Assembly: GCA_948099385.1 (NCBI GenBank)
Contig: CANUEZ040000167.1
Coordinates: 4,563,001-4,627,000, forward strand
DNA from: Fasciola hepatica
Taxonomy: Eukaryota > Platyhelminthes > Trematoda > Plagiorchiida > Fasciolidae
Reading direction: 5' to 3'
Length of the DNA stretch: 64,000 bases
Shown here: piece by piece, positions 1 through 10,800 of the stretch
Layout: each line of letters begins with the position of its first letter
Numbering within the stretch: the first letter of the stretch is position 1
Position numbers and translations under genes: made by a program
Notes under the pieces: model-generated
The model's input: only the letters and a program-made list of their open reading frames with translations
The model's database searches: none
Told to the model about the DNA's origin: nothing

Positions 1-489
1 GAGGTTGCTGATAGAAAGCTCAGTGCAATTGCGATGGCAACACGGCTCGCGTATATCACAACAAATCATGTTCTTTTTAACCCTGCGGCACTTCAGGATG
101 TCGCTCATGGACATAGACATCTCCGCTGAAGTACAACTTTCCGTATTTAGAGTTATCGAAGTTAAAGTTCTAACATGAAAGCTGACGTCGCTTCAAGGAA
201 AGAGAAAGTGGTCGGACTATGGATACGCCTCAGCGGTGACGACAAGCAGACAAATTATAAAACGGCTTATCTAACAGTTACCATACTGGTTGCAGAGTAC
301 CGTTGGGGTAACCATACTTCCTATCTGGTAATCGCTGTTCTCCTGAAGTTTTCGTCTGATTTGCAACCGATAACGTAGACACAAGATTTTTCAGACCAAT
401 ACCGGTTGACGTTTAACGTGATGTTTCCTTTTGCAAAAAATCTGAGCCCTAAGCAGCAGTGCGTCACCGTGTGGTGAAGTAACCACTTT
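1..489. other. No recognised feature
   Basis: No reading frame, repeat or RNA gene in this stretch could be tied to a known family. The only open frames are short (under 70 codons) and have no recognisable motif. Confidence 0.4.
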
Positions 490-1200
490 GAACGACGGGC
501 TGCACACTTTTAAGGAAAGGCGCCCAAGTCTTCAAGCAGCATTCGAAAAGATGCCCCTTCATTGTTTTGTACAAGGGTAAAACACATCCAATTTTTGGAA
601 GGAATTTGTTGATTTAAGCCAGAAGGGCTCGTTGAAGGATGCCCTGGCAGCCAGCTTGATAAGCTCTGCCCATCTGAAGCCCCCAGTCGAAACAACATAT
701 AATTCTTTTGTCTGTTACACCACGTCAGTCATGAACGGTCCGAAATCCCCCGTTACTGTTAGACACATTGATGCTCTGGTTAGTAGGAGAAACTCTTCTC
801 GTTTAGCGGCACACTCCCGGTGTGTGGCCACTTGAGTATCTCCCCAACATTTCCAGCTAGTAACTCCCGCTGGCCTGAACCGACAACGTTCACACCGTTG
901 TCATATATGAAACACGAAAGCTTTAGTGCTTCACCCGGGTTATTTACGTAGAAGAGAAACAGAAGTGGTCCCAGGACTGAGCCCCGAGGAACATGACTTG
1001 TCGAACGTACTGGCTCGGAGTTCGCACTTCCAATTCTAACATAAAAAGTCCTGTTGGTCGGGAAACCAGTTATCTAGCATACAGCTGTGCGTTTATCCAT
1101 AAGGCTTAAGCTTACCCAGGAACCATCGGCGATTCTCTGAGTGGAAATCCCTGCAGAAGTCCAGACAGCGAACTACCAATTCAGCTCAGTTCAGCCCTCG
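490..1200 (-). pseudogene. LINE reverse transcriptase fragment (CR1/Jockey-like, group M)
   Basis: Read on the minus strand, the stretch near 939-992 gives VPRGSVLGPLLFLFYVNN, the RT motif B block (consensus G-x-PQGSVLGPLLF-x-x-x-ND) of CR1/Jockey-type non-LTR elements. It is preceded by a diverged TxRTxxVRxGS segment and followed by a ruined catalytic box, where FADD has become IYDN. A tail near 510-600 (VQNNEGASFRM..EDLGAF) resembles the segment after the palm domain that carries the EKDLGV motif. Several stops and frameshifts interrupt it. The element would have encoded endonuclease plus RT for target-primed retrotransposition; only the middle and end of RT remain. It abuts the Gypsy LTR at 1223. 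Confidence 0.72.
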
Positions 1201-1222
1201 TGAAGTCTTACGGTAACGAGGA

Positions 1223-1652
1223 TGACAACACTGGGTAGGACACTTGTATTCCAACGGCCAAACAAGTCAGGTCGCGGAACAAGTGCAATCAATTATATGG
1301 GCCCTTTTTCGGACTGCGCGGCACCAACATTGCTCTCACGGCTGCATGTGCTTTGGCTGCATTCTGGTCAGTTGCCCGTGGCCGATAGCTTGCTTCTCTT
1401 GGGCATCACTTCTATTCGTTTGGTCTAATTGTCTCAGTTGGGGGCTCGGTCGGCAGCGCCACATCTTGGCTATCTTGATGGTTGCCGTAGATCCCCACTG
1501 CTTCCGATCTGATAGTTTGCATGCCTCATTTTGTCTGCTTCGGGAGGCTTCCGACGTGTTTGCCGTCCGTTCATTTATCTGTGGCCCCCGTTTAGTTTGT
1601 CTGTTTGCCTTGATATTTACGTCGTTCCTCTGCCCAGGCTTTTCCCATTACA
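1223..1652 (-). repeat. Gypsy 3' LTR
   Basis: This 430-bp repeat matches 5787-6216 base for base at an offset of 4564 with no indels. I count about five internal substitutions plus changes at the outer end. On the minus strand it starts TGTAATGGGAAAAGCC and ends GTTGTCA, the usual TG...CA. An open frame on its plus strand is only antisense read-through. Confidence 0.88.
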
Positions 1653-1666
1653 CTGGCCCTTCCATT
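1653..1666 (-). promoter_or_regulatory. Polypurine-tract-like primer for plus-strand synthesis
   Basis: On the minus strand the bases just upstream of the 3' LTR read AATGGAAGGGCCAG and are followed directly by TG. A purine-rich run here is expected for the second-strand primer of an LTR element. It is short and interrupted, so this is moderate evidence. Confidence 0.5.
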
Positions 1667-2700
1667 AGAAAACGGTTCGGTCGTGCCTGGGAACCAAGTC
1701 GTATCCTTTGACCCGTTTGTCTTGTTGTCCTTGATCGATTTTGACACTGGAGAACTTCCTATCAAGTACCGTGTAGGGTCCTTTCCATCGTCTGTGGAAC
1801 TTGCTGGCCCCCGGACCGGACACTTCGGGTCTTTCCCTATTCCCTACTTGAACCACCTGCCCCGGCATGAGCAGCTATCATATATGTTTTCGGTTCCGCC
1901 TGTTTTACCTTGCCTTGTTTCTACTCTGGACAACCCTTTTCTGTTGCGCGGCCACACCCTCTGTATATCTCCGCTCTCGGGTTGTCAGAGGTTGATCATT
2001 CTTCATGTTGAGCCACACACCAAGTAGCTTCCTGGGTTTCTGCCCGAAAAACAGTTCAAAAGGAGTCCTCCCCGTCGTTGAATGGTTCACTGCACGGTAC
2101 CTAAGCAAATATCACCGACAGTCCTTCCTGCCAACCACTTTTGTGGTTATCCAAACATTCTTTTATCGATCTGTTGCATCTTTCCGTCATTCCGTTTGCC
2201 TGGTGTTGGTAAGGCGACATCCGTATCTGCCGGATTCTCCACTGTTCCGACATGTCTCGAAACTTCTCCGATTCAAAGCAGGGACCCTGGTCAGTGATGA
2301 CCGTTTCTGGTATATCAAATCGCGCCACCACATTATCAACAAACACTCGAGAGACCATATCGCCTGTTTGACCCGGTATTAGGATAGCTTCCACCGAGCG
2401 AGACACATGGTCAACCACTGACATGGTGTACCAGTTTCCAGCAGCACTCATGGGTAGGCGACCAAAAATATCCAAACCCAAACTTTGAAAGACTTGCCAT
2501 GCTTCTGTGGACTGCATTTGTGGAGTAGCTGCTACGTGCTCTCGGTTCCGCTGACAGTGAGGGCCTGTTTGTATGTACCCATCAACGTCTTGCCTCATCG
2601 TGGGCCAGAGGACCCCGAGCCGCAACAGTTCGGAGGCTTGATGTCGTCCATGTGAGCACGGCCGTACGCCAGCTGTATTGGCAGCTCACTTGATGTCTCG
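1665..2700 (-). pseudogene. Gypsy integrase, broken
   Basis: Three minus-strand frames cover the integrase from C- to N-terminus with increasing coordinate. At 1665-1868 is a GPY/F-like module (KFHRRWKGPYTVLDRK). At 1905-2108 is the usual post-core block (HSTTGRTPFELFFGQKPR). At 2101-2625 is the DDE core, with the first D in GLDIFGRLP, the second in VITDQGPCF and the E in NGMTERCNRSI. Upstream, the zinc-binding HHCC region is reduced to PHCQRNREH after WPTMRQDVDGYI, with the first cysteine of the CxxC pair apparently lost. Frame changes at about 1870-1905 and 2101 break the gene. The intact family protein inserts element cDNA into the chromosome. Confidence 0.87.
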
Positions 2701-3229
2701 GGAACAAAGGGCAGTCGTCTGGGTAGCGGACCTTGTCCCATTTCAAAGCCAACGAACGGTTAGTCGCCTCCCGTGTGCAACCGCTTACAAAACTTTCAGT
2801 AGGCCGTGCAGCGTGGATGATTTCCCATCTGCTCTGGTCTTCGCTTGAAGATATGAACAATCTATCCGCAGCCGACTGTCGCTTCTTTGATGGCTGAAAA
2901 CACCATCACTTTAAATATGCCAATTCACTCGGATTGCTTTGGTCGACAGTTGGTGGTCGGGGATCGGACGGGATAATGCTTCAGGTGTTTCTTTTTCTAG
3001 TCCGTTAACATGCTCGATTGTGAAGGCGAATTCTTGCAGGTGGTATACTCACCTTTCCAACCTCCATATTTGATCTCGTGCTGTCATTAACCACGTCTAT
3101 GGCTTGTGATCCGTTTTGGTGCAGAAGTTATTAGCAGCCAGATACGTTCTTCACATTTTGAGTGCCTACATGATTGCTGAACTTTCCCTTTCCATGGTGG
3201 AGTATTTCCCTTCGGCACTTGTGTGCAGC

Positions 3230-4470
3230 CGGATGGCGAACTCAATCGCCCTAGAAGGTTATGAAAACTCCGCGCCGATTCCAAAGTCACTAACATCTAC
3301 TGCTACCGTGAATTTCTCGCGCGGCTTTGGTATTTTCGAACAGCTCCAAGAAATTGCTGCTCCTTCCTTGAGTTTCCTGAACTTTGCCTCCACATCTGAC
3401 GCCCACTGGAGCTTCTTATACTTCCTCAGTGGTTGAAACAGGACCCCAGCTTTCTGGGCAACATTTTCCACAAACTTGGCTTGATAACTAACCAGGCCGA
3501 GGGGATATCTCAGTTGGCCCTTTGAATTTGGCAACGAAAATCTCCTAATTGTTTCTCTTTTCTCGGATGGGGGTTGAAGGTTTTCTGCTCCACCAATGCT
3601 TCCCAAACAAATGATTTTGTCGTGCGCTATCTGACGCTTCTTTGCACTCAGTGGTAAACCCGCCGCTTTGCTTCTCCCAAGGACTGCGCTTGGTCTGGAC
3701 ATGTGCTCGCCAGTCATCTTTGAAAATACCACCACAACACCGTGCAGGATTTCCAGTGCCTGCAGCAGCAAAAGTCTGAAAGCGGCCGGTGCGCTACACG
3801 GCTCAAGAGGCACCCGCAGGAACTCATGCTGCTTCCCGTTGACACAAAACGCCGTTTTCTCACGGTAGCTTGCGACCACTGGCAGTTACCAGCAGCTCGA
3901 AGTCAAATCGCATAACGACAACATATCAGCACCATAAAGCTGCTTTAATATCTATTCGGTTAAAGGATTTGGGAGTGCGTCCTCAATTGTGACAGGGTCG
4001 AGTTCCTGGAAGTCAACACAGAATCCATACGTTCTGCCCGACTTTTGCGTAAACAACACTGGCGAAGAATACGGACTACTGTCTTCCCGAATTACTTCCC
4101 TCGATAGCATGTTTCGAACTTTCATCTCTGCTTCCGGTGCAACCTTCTGCGGCATCCTCCGATACAATGGTTTGCACACTGCACCCGGCATCAAGATAAT
4201 ACCGTATTATTGCCAATCGCAAAAACCGAACTAGAGCTCTGGTATCGAAAATAACTCTGCATAACTCTCAAAGCACGGTCTGACACACGGGATTAAACAG
4301 CCTGGAACAGGGAAGGTTTTTACACCTCCAAAGCGATATAGCCGGTGCTTGCGGGACAACGGCAAGGTATTTCTCTCTCCAACTTGCAATCGATGAGCTT
4401 CAAAACGGATTTCTGCTTCTACACCTTCCAACAAATCAAGCCCAACAATTATTTTAGTGATCCTTCAAAC
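3230..4470 (-). pseudogene. Gypsy reverse transcriptase / RNase H, broken, catalytic YxDD missing
   Basis: Minus-strand 3952-4194 encodes the RT start (REVIREDSSPYSSPVLFTQK, then a diverged RFCVDYRxLN block seen as GFCVDFQELDPVTIEDALP). Frame 3259-3879 carries FLRVPLEPCSAPAAF, then a spot where YxDD should precede VFSK but reads ILHGVVVVFSK, so the catalytic aspartates are absent. It continues through the connection to an RNase H start (KFTVAVDVSDFGIGAEFS). Frame 4231-4470 holds the end of protease (IIVGLDLLEG) and the linker into RT; no DTG active site was found upstream. The gene is non-functional. Confidence 0.85.
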
Positions 4471-5786
4471 AGAAACATTCCATTTGTCACATGAACACTG
4501 TTGATCTCAAAAACTGTCTGCTGCTTTTAAACTGCTATCGCGGCCACCCCCTTCGACAGCACGCACCTGTATTTTGCATGGTCTTGTGGGGACCCTGCTC
4601 GTTCTGAGGGAATGGCCGTTTGTGGACACCATTTTGGATTTATTTTCTCTACTATCTTCTCTGACTTATGACACCGACCTCACTGTTTTATTCGGTTGCG
4701 TACTTTTTTCTGGACTTACTTTTGCGAGGTTTCTGTCGACCTCATTTTGAATCGCTTCTCCTTTTGGCCCTTAGCCGACTGTCTGCACTCGCGGTTTGCC
4801 TTCTGCTGAGATGTTGCATTCATTTCCATTCGGTGTATCTCTCGTAATGGTACTATTTCGGTGCCACGATATATGGAATACACACTCGCACCTGTCAACC
4901 GTCTTACGTCTTCTCTATTTGTCCGACTGAGGGGATTACTTTGGTATTTTACCAACAGACCGAATAGAAGACACGTTCGCTAGCCGCTTCCAAACGTCTT
5001 TTATAGTCTCACCAAAATTCTTTTCACGCAATTGCAATTTTACTTCCGTCCTCAGTTATGATCTCAACCTCAGGCACCTCCTTCAACTTGAATTTGGAAG
5101 GAGAAAAACAAGGCGAAAAACTTTTTCCTGGACTATATCAGCCAAAATGCTCTATCTTGCAGCGCACAAAATACCTCCTAAATGCACCATGCTTCAATAC
5201 TTCATTCTTAAGGTGTGTTTGTTGGTTGAGCTCCAGTTTTAGATTTGCTCGACCATTTTCTGCGGCGTGGATTCCAGCTCCGATTGCTTTAATCGGGAAG
5301 TTATCACTTTTTTCTAGAGATGCACGAACAGTCATGAACAGGCTTCCTGTATCGTTCATGCAGCTCGACTTTACCTTTCTCAAGCTGCCTTAAAACCGGG
5401 CGATCACAAACAAGGCGTGCCCTGGTTGCGCCACTGGCTCCAGTTAGCTAGGTAGTGAACAACCGGGTCTTGGGTGCCATCAACTAAGCCATGTTGAATT
5501 GGTCCATGGCTTTCCGGCCACCACCCTCCTGTGCAAACTCCTTCACTAGCCTCCCGATAAGTAGGGCTTGTTCCCTTCCCCTTTTCCCCAGATTTGGCAC
5601 CGCCTTGACATGCCAAGCCAGCAGTGCTCAATGGGTCACCAAAAATGTGTATCTCTCATTACTCCGTAGCATGCCGCCCCTCTCCCGAGATCTTCGGCCC
5701 ATTTCCCCGCTCCACCGTCCGCTAACGGAACAAGCCAGGAAAACTTCGTCGAGCCAGCTTGACCACAGCAGAAATGTAAAAAAGGA
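4471..5786 (-). pseudogene. Probable Gypsy gag / protease region, unrecognisable
   Basis: This lies between the 5' LTR and the protease end, where gag is expected. Minus-strand frames at 4716-4955, 5138-5383 and 5404-5631 are open for 75-81 codons, but I see no CCHC knuckle or other gag motif. The assignment rests on position alone. No convincing tRNA primer site adjoins the 5' LTR at 5786, where the LTR edge is itself mutated. Confidence 0.4.
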
Positions 5787-6216
5787 TAAAAACACTGGGT
5801 AGGACACTTGTATTCCAACGGCCAAACAAGTCAGGTCGCGGAACAAGTGCAATCAATTATATGGGCCCTTTTTCGGACTGCGCGGCACCAACATTGCTCT
5901 CACGGCTGCATGTGCTTTGGCTGCATTCTGGTCAGTTGCCCGTGGCCGATAGCTTGCTTCTCTTGGGCATCACTTCTATTCGTTTGGTCTAATTGTCTCA
6001 GTTGGGGGCTCGGTCGGCAGCGCCACACCTTGGCTATCTTGATGGTTGCCGTAGATCCCCACTGCTTCCGATCTGATAGTTCGCATGCCTCATTTTTTCT
6101 GCTTCGGGAGGCTTCCGACGTGTTTGCCGTCCGTTCATTTATCTGTGGCCCCCGTTTAGTTTGTCTGTTTGCCTTGATATTCACGTCGTTCCTCTGCCCA
6201 GGCTTTTTCCATTACA
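5787..6216 (-). repeat. Gypsy 5' LTR
   Basis: This is the partner of 1223-1652 at offset 4564 without gaps. Its transcription-start side (high coordinate) begins TG at 6216 on the minus strand. The other end reads TAAAAAC where the left copy has TGACAAC, so the terminal CA is lost here. Confidence 0.86.
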
Positions 6217-7113
6217 TTTTGGTCGTTCACGCGTATTAGGTTTGAGCCCACATGGTTCCAGACCCTGTGATTATCTTGTCATCAAAAAGTCGCCGGTGAG
6301 CTAGACTTTAGCTGATTGGAGAATGGAGTAACGGGGAAAAGATAGACGGTTCAAAACCCAAATCTCGATGGTATCTTGCCGGTGATACGGAAGTTAGACT
6401 ACTATGCATTGAGGGGAGGCAGTCCACTTGGCTGGAGCAGAACAAGTTGCCCTTTTTTCGTAATTTCATCAGATGTCAAACAGCAAGATTTTCAGACAGC
6501 AAACACTGTGGATTAATTCTTCATTTCTGAAGTGGTTCATTTCAGTTCACACATGACTGGCATTGGCCAGGGCCAAGCAAGCCTCCAGAACTCTCTCGAT
6601 GATATGAACTCCACTTATGCATCCACCACTGCACAGCCTTTTTTCTTTGAACCCTGCTAAAAATTAGGGGGAAACGTCAAAGCTTATCGCAAGTCAACTG
6701 TGGGGAACAATATGAATCGTGAGCGTTCAATAATACAGTACTCCACAAAAGAGAACGCCACTTACAACACAACTAAGACGGATTGCAGTGCTACCACTCA
6801 TCGATCTGGCTAACGTACTCAGAGCTCACTACCAGGAAGTGTCTCGTACCACTTGTAGCGGTTTTTTCATATTGTTAGAGAGGCGTAGCTCAAATACCAT
6901 GTCTCAAAGTCAGAACGAGATTGTTTCGTTGATTCTGCTGTACTGAATCACTCAATTAAAAGCACATAACTTATGAACAAATCTCATCTGTGTAGCCACA
7001 AAGCTTAACAACGAGAACCAGAGTTCAGCAAAGGTCACTCTCTGATACGACCTTCAAGGCAGTCCAGGTTCAAATCAGGGGATTGTTACTTCACATGAGC
7101 GAAATACGAGCAG
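6217..7113. other. Unassigned stretch with a weak S-repeat copy
   Basis: No gene is recognised. Around 6265-6400 are two short blocks (GTCGCCGGTGAGCTAGAC and TATCTTGCCGGTGATACGG) that resemble blocks at 19.88-20.11 kb and, inverted, near 32.56-32.62 kb. They suggest a dispersed repeat, called S here. The rest has no visible structure. Confidence 0.35.
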
Positions 7114-7754
7114 GTGTTAGGTGGGGATGGTTTGGGTGTTATTGATTCTTTGCATATTGTTAAGCCTACTAGTTCTGTCAGTGCCAGGTCATACTTTTCT
7201 AATCGCGATGAGTTTGCTGATATTAGTACTTATAGAATTAGAGTGATGAGATTAGAAAACGAGCTGCGGTTAGCCAGGAAGCAAGCAGAGCCTCTTAAAC
7301 AAGGAGCCGACCTCAGCTAGCCAGCAAAAATTCGGTTGGTTCACGATATTAACATCGAAACGGCACTGTGATCGACGTGCAAAAATCCTTGAGATCACCT
7401 GAAACTACCGAGGCTCTTGCATTCGATCTGCCAAGAGTGGGGCTACCCCATTTCGATGGGCACCCCTAGAAATACTGTATATTCATGAAACAATTCGAAA
7501 ATTTTATTGAGTGCAAAGTTGCAGATCCTGGTCAAAAGTTTTTGTATTTATTACATTACTGTCGTGGGAGGGCCAAAAGTGCTATCGAAAGCTGCGCGAT
7601 GATTGATCCGCCAATGGGGTACATCAGGGCAAGCAGAATCCTTAAAGATATGTTTGGAAAACCATTCGAGGTGGCTAGAAGCCTGATTGATGGTGTTTCA
7701 CTGGAGGGAAAAGGACTGAGGGCAAGGCTGAATTACCGTCAAATTCAGTTATAA
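7114..7754 (+). pseudogene. BEL/Pao gag-like N-terminal region, broken
   Basis: Frame 7114-7320 contains a charged helical stretch (RVMRLENELRLARKQAEPLK), like the coiled N-terminus of BEL/Pao polyproteins. Frame 7485-7754 encodes the conserved gag block FLYLLHYCRGRAKSAIESC followed by RASRILKDMFGKPFEVARSL. The same block recurs, more decayed, at 46.56 kb. Stops and a frameshift separate the two frames. In intact elements this region builds the particle that packages element RNA. Confidence 0.78.
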
Positions 7755-7756
7755 AA

Positions 7757-8623
7757 ATGCAGAATTGCAGTACAGCGCTGGAGCGCTTAGGATACCAGTC
7801 TGATCTGAATGCATTGCACACACAGGAATGCATTATCCGATGTATAACCATTGATTTACAGAGCCGATGGGCAAAAGAAGCTGAAAAAATTTATATGCTT
7901 GGGCTGGAATCTACTTTTAACGATTTGATGGAGTTCATACGTCGTCAATCCCGTATCGCCGACAGCCAATTTGGACAAATCGTACGCGAAAGCTGCAGGC
8001 CGGCGCGAACGGAACCAAAAACTGCTCAAGTTGTAGGGAAGGATTGTAACCGAATCCAGTTCTTGGATAACATGCACATGATAAGTCGAGAGCCCGAGAG
8101 GTCAACTGAATGCAAGCTATGCAACTCCTTGCATCGGTTACCAGATTGTCTGACCTTTTATGGGATGAGTGCACGCGATCAACGGTGCACAGTAAAAAAG
8201 AATGGCTCATGCTTTCTGTGTTTGAACAACTCTCATAGAGCCTCTGAATGCAGCTTAAGAGTGAAATGTGACCAGGATGAATGCTTGAGTAATCATCACT
8301 CGTTACTACATGGCCCCCTCAACAATAGGCCCACCCAGCCGGATGAACCGAGAATTGTCTGTTCAACGGGACATGATGATTTTAGACCGGCGAGATTAGG
8401 CATCGTACCTGTAGGCATCGTGACACTTAAAGGATCGAGGAGGGTCAATGCATTTTTGGACACAGGGTCGGATACCTTGCTGGTTACGTTCGACCTTGTA
8501 GAAAGCTGTGAACTAGCCGGCGAGCCTACCTCGCTCAGTATCAGCATGATTGCAAGGGGTCATGTTAACAACTCTAAGAGGCTGACCCTGCATCTAACGT
8601 CTTCATCTGATGGGGGACCGTAG
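7757..8623 (+). pseudogene. BEL/Pao gag end, CCHC zinc knuckle and aspartic protease
   Basis: This 288-codon open frame continues gag (QSRIADSQFGQIV). A cysteine cluster begins at CKLCNSLHRLPDC, followed by the zinc knuckle CFLCLNNSHRASEC (C-x2-C-x4-H-x4-C), expected to bind element RNA. The BEL-type block CDQDECLSNHHSLLHG follows. Near the end, VNAFLDTGSDTLLVTFDLVE is a retropepsin active site (DTG), the protease that would cut the polyprotein. The frame stops at 8623 and homology resumes one frame over at 8653, so a frameshift disrupts it. Confidence 0.85.
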
Positions 8624-8652
8624 ACATTCTGGAAGCCTTTGCGATAGACAGC

Positions 8653-9684
8653 TTGCCAATGAGACCAGTCGATTCTATTAGATCAATCGCCAAGAGATGG
8701 TCTCATCTCAGAGAACTAGCGTTCGAAGAAGTGTCTAGCACCCACGTCGACATACTAATTGGATGTAATGTGCCAGAAGCCCATTTGGAGCTTGAGCAGA
8801 GCATAAGCCGTCGAAAAGAACCATTCGCTACGCAAACGATACTTGGCTGGACACTTTTCGGACCCCTGACGAACGAACTTCGACAATCGGCATCAACAAA
8901 TTGCTTAAATCTTGCTGAGAGAAGTGCCTTAATAGAACCCAATCAACTTTTCGGTGTCGAATCCAACGGTCCATCTCAGGAAAGCGAAGTTCACTCAAAA
9001 AAAGATCAGCCGGTGCTCTCAGTGGTGAATTCAAAGACGGGACATCGCGCTGGGCAACACATAGTTGCTTTGCCCAAAAGACCATCGTCAAGTCACCTGT
9101 CAAGAAATGGGGAAGTTGTCCGGAGGCTTTTGAAATGCCTCAAAAAGGGACGTTTTCGAGAAGCCCTGCTGAAAGTTGAACACCAGCAGATCACGCAAAG
9201 CAGCTTAGAATTAGCCGATCTAGTGACAGTGTACGGTACCTGGGAGAAACCGCATGGCCGGCGGCGGAACAAAGTACCCTTTGCCAAAAAACGTGCTGAG
9301 CTGAAGTCAGTATCCCTAAACAAACTCGAAATGGCTGCACTGGTATTGGGTTTTAAGGCGGCACCAATACTAAGAGAGAACTGTACCACCATCGAGCCGA
9401 GCCCTGCATATTAGACAGATCCTACAGTTGTGCTCCATTACAGGAAACGGAAAAAAAGAAGAGCGTGTTCAAAACATCAGAGGGTTATTTCACTCGTAGC
9501 AGGAAACAGCGATGGAAATGTTGATGATTCGAGCCCGAAACCACATACAAAAGACAAAGTAGCTTGCAGATCGCCTCGCCCCGAGTTACTCAGCATTTTA
9601 TTCCATTTCATGCTCCACAACTATTCAACTGGACCCATTTTTCCTGAACATTTGCGAAATGTACTTAGTTCTGGTTTTATCTAG
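8653..9684 (+). pseudogene. BEL/Pao post-protease segment joined to RNase H; RT missing
   Basis: The frame starts with WSHLRELAFEE and VDILIGCNVPEAH, then TILGWTLFGPL, all typical between protease and RT in BEL/Pao. HIVALPKRPSS and RRLLKCLKKGRFREALLK match the approach to RT. Instead of the RT core the frame runs into AELKSVSLNKLEMAALVL, the RNase H block (PLKxVSIPRLELxAAV), and TDPTVVLHY (TDSTTVLHY). The codon before TDPT, normally Trp, is TAG at 9412-9414. Homology continues in the same frame to 9684, with FHFMLHNYSTGPIFP resembling the segment before integrase. The join looks like an internal deletion of about 1 kb of coding sequence. Confidence 0.8.
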
Positions 9685-10424
9685 CGTGCACATAGGCGAG
9701 AAGGAGAAATTCGGCAATATTTCACTTGAACAGTTCAAGCGAGGCTTATTAGCTGTGAGCACATTGTGAAACTTCTCTAGTATTTGGAGAACATTTATTT
9801 ACATTTCATACAAAATTTTTGTCGCATATTTTGTACACATAAAAACTTTGAAGTGCTCTGATAGATGTCAGTATTCCGTCGATTTCCGTGTTCCTGTGTG
9901 TTTCGATACTGTCCATTGAACACCTGTTTTCTAAACTTATTCATGGTCAGAAACCGGTTTCCATTTCTTTCGGAAAATTTGGTTCGTTAATTTTATGTAG
10001 TTCCACTGGTTCATAACATTTCGATCTTGTGCGATATCTCATTAGGCGTTGCATCTACGTTCAACTTCTGCGCTCACGCCTGTAAACAAAATTGATATAA
10101 CTAATGGCTGCAAAAGTTTACTGCTTAAGATACGTAGACTGAGCTCGGGCAGTGAAACGTTTTACTCTGTAAAGCCTTCATTTTCATCGTGCTTCTAGCT
10201 GTGTGCTTCGGTCTCTTGATGAATATGCAAATCTCAAGTTGTGCAGCGGGAATTGAAAATTGATTCCTCATGGATTGTGCAAATGATGACTACGGCGGAA
10301 ACCTGTTTTACGCGCAGCTAACACATGAAGTTAGCAACCACATGCACTGAGAGTAGGTTATAGGTAGGTAGGGTGAGAAGCATGACCCAATCCTGAAACT
10401 AAGACAAACATTTTTACGGACGGA
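9685..10424. other. No recognised feature
   Basis: A/T-rich sequence after the BEL remnant. Plus-strand translation shows frequent stops and no integrase motif. No LTR could be paired across the BEL remnant. Confidence 0.4.
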
Positions 10425-10800
10425 TTTTGGCCGGCGGTAAAAAAAAACAAATACAGAAAATTCTTCCACATGTTCCACGTGCTTTGTGAATTCGACTACA
10501 TTTAAAATTATCTTGAAAAGCTCGCTCATATACCATACTTTTTCACGTTCGTTTATTCATGTGTGACATTTGAATTTGGCCCTGAACTGCTTTTGGCCGT
10601 CGTGCCTGAGCCACGGGGATTTGAACCTTTGGGTTCAACTGTGAAGTCTATTTGGCCGCATACTTGAGGTTTGTATATATTTGTACCCTTTGTGAATGTC
10701 AGTTTAGCACCGCAGAAACTACGAATCAATCTTGTTCTGGTTTTGGGATTTGTTTGAATTGGCTACGCGTTGCTCGATTTGCGAGAGCTGACCTACACCC
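10425..10800 (+). repeat. Dispersed repeat R, copy 1
   Basis: About 370 bp related to 16165-16520 and 38055-38406. Shared blocks include the tail CTTGTTCTGGTTTTGGGAT followed by TGGCTACGCGTTGCTCGATT, and a middle block GAAGTCTATTTGGCCGCAT. It straddles the outer edge of palindrome 1. The part from about 10629 on also occurs inverted in the right arm; the part before it does not. Confidence 0.65.

Larger units (their letters stand above)
1223..6216 (-). mobile_element. Ty3/Gypsy-type LTR retrotransposon, decayed interior
   Basis: Two 430-bp direct repeats at a constant offset of 4564 bp flank about 4.1 kb that encodes Gypsy pol fragments on the minus strand. In transcription order (high to low coordinate) they are an unclear gag region, protease end, RT, RNase H start, integrase core and a GPY/F-type C-terminal module. 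Integrase lying after RNase H is the Gypsy order. The left LTR keeps TG...CA ends when read on the minus strand. The outermost bases of the right copy near 5787-5792 are altered. No target duplication is visible: flanks 1218-1222 (gagga) and 6217-6221 (ttttg) differ. The interior has many stops and frameshifts, so the copy is dead. Confidence 0.88.
7114..9684 (+). mobile_element. BEL/Pao retrotransposon remnant 1 (RT core deleted)
   Basis: Plus-strand fragments in BEL/Pao order are gag-like, CCHC knuckle, DTG protease, the ILIGCNVPEAH post-protease block, the segment leading into RT, then a jump to RNase H. The RT catalytic core is absent, and no integrase or LTR was found on either side. Frameshifts near 7320-7485 and 8623-8653 and a stop at 9412 show decay. 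A second member of the superfamily is at 46.0-50.8 kb and a third fragment at 38.6-39.6 kb. Confidence 0.85.

Noticed and set aside
1244..1711. 155-codon plus-strand ORF, repeated at 5808-6239
   Set aside because: It lies antisense in the two Gypsy LTRs and runs out into flank. The repetition is that of the LTR, and there is no protein motif.
7040..7090. tRNA-like segment with a B-box-like GGTTCAAATCAGG
   Set aside because: No cloverleaf, A box or matching acceptor stem could be formed around it.
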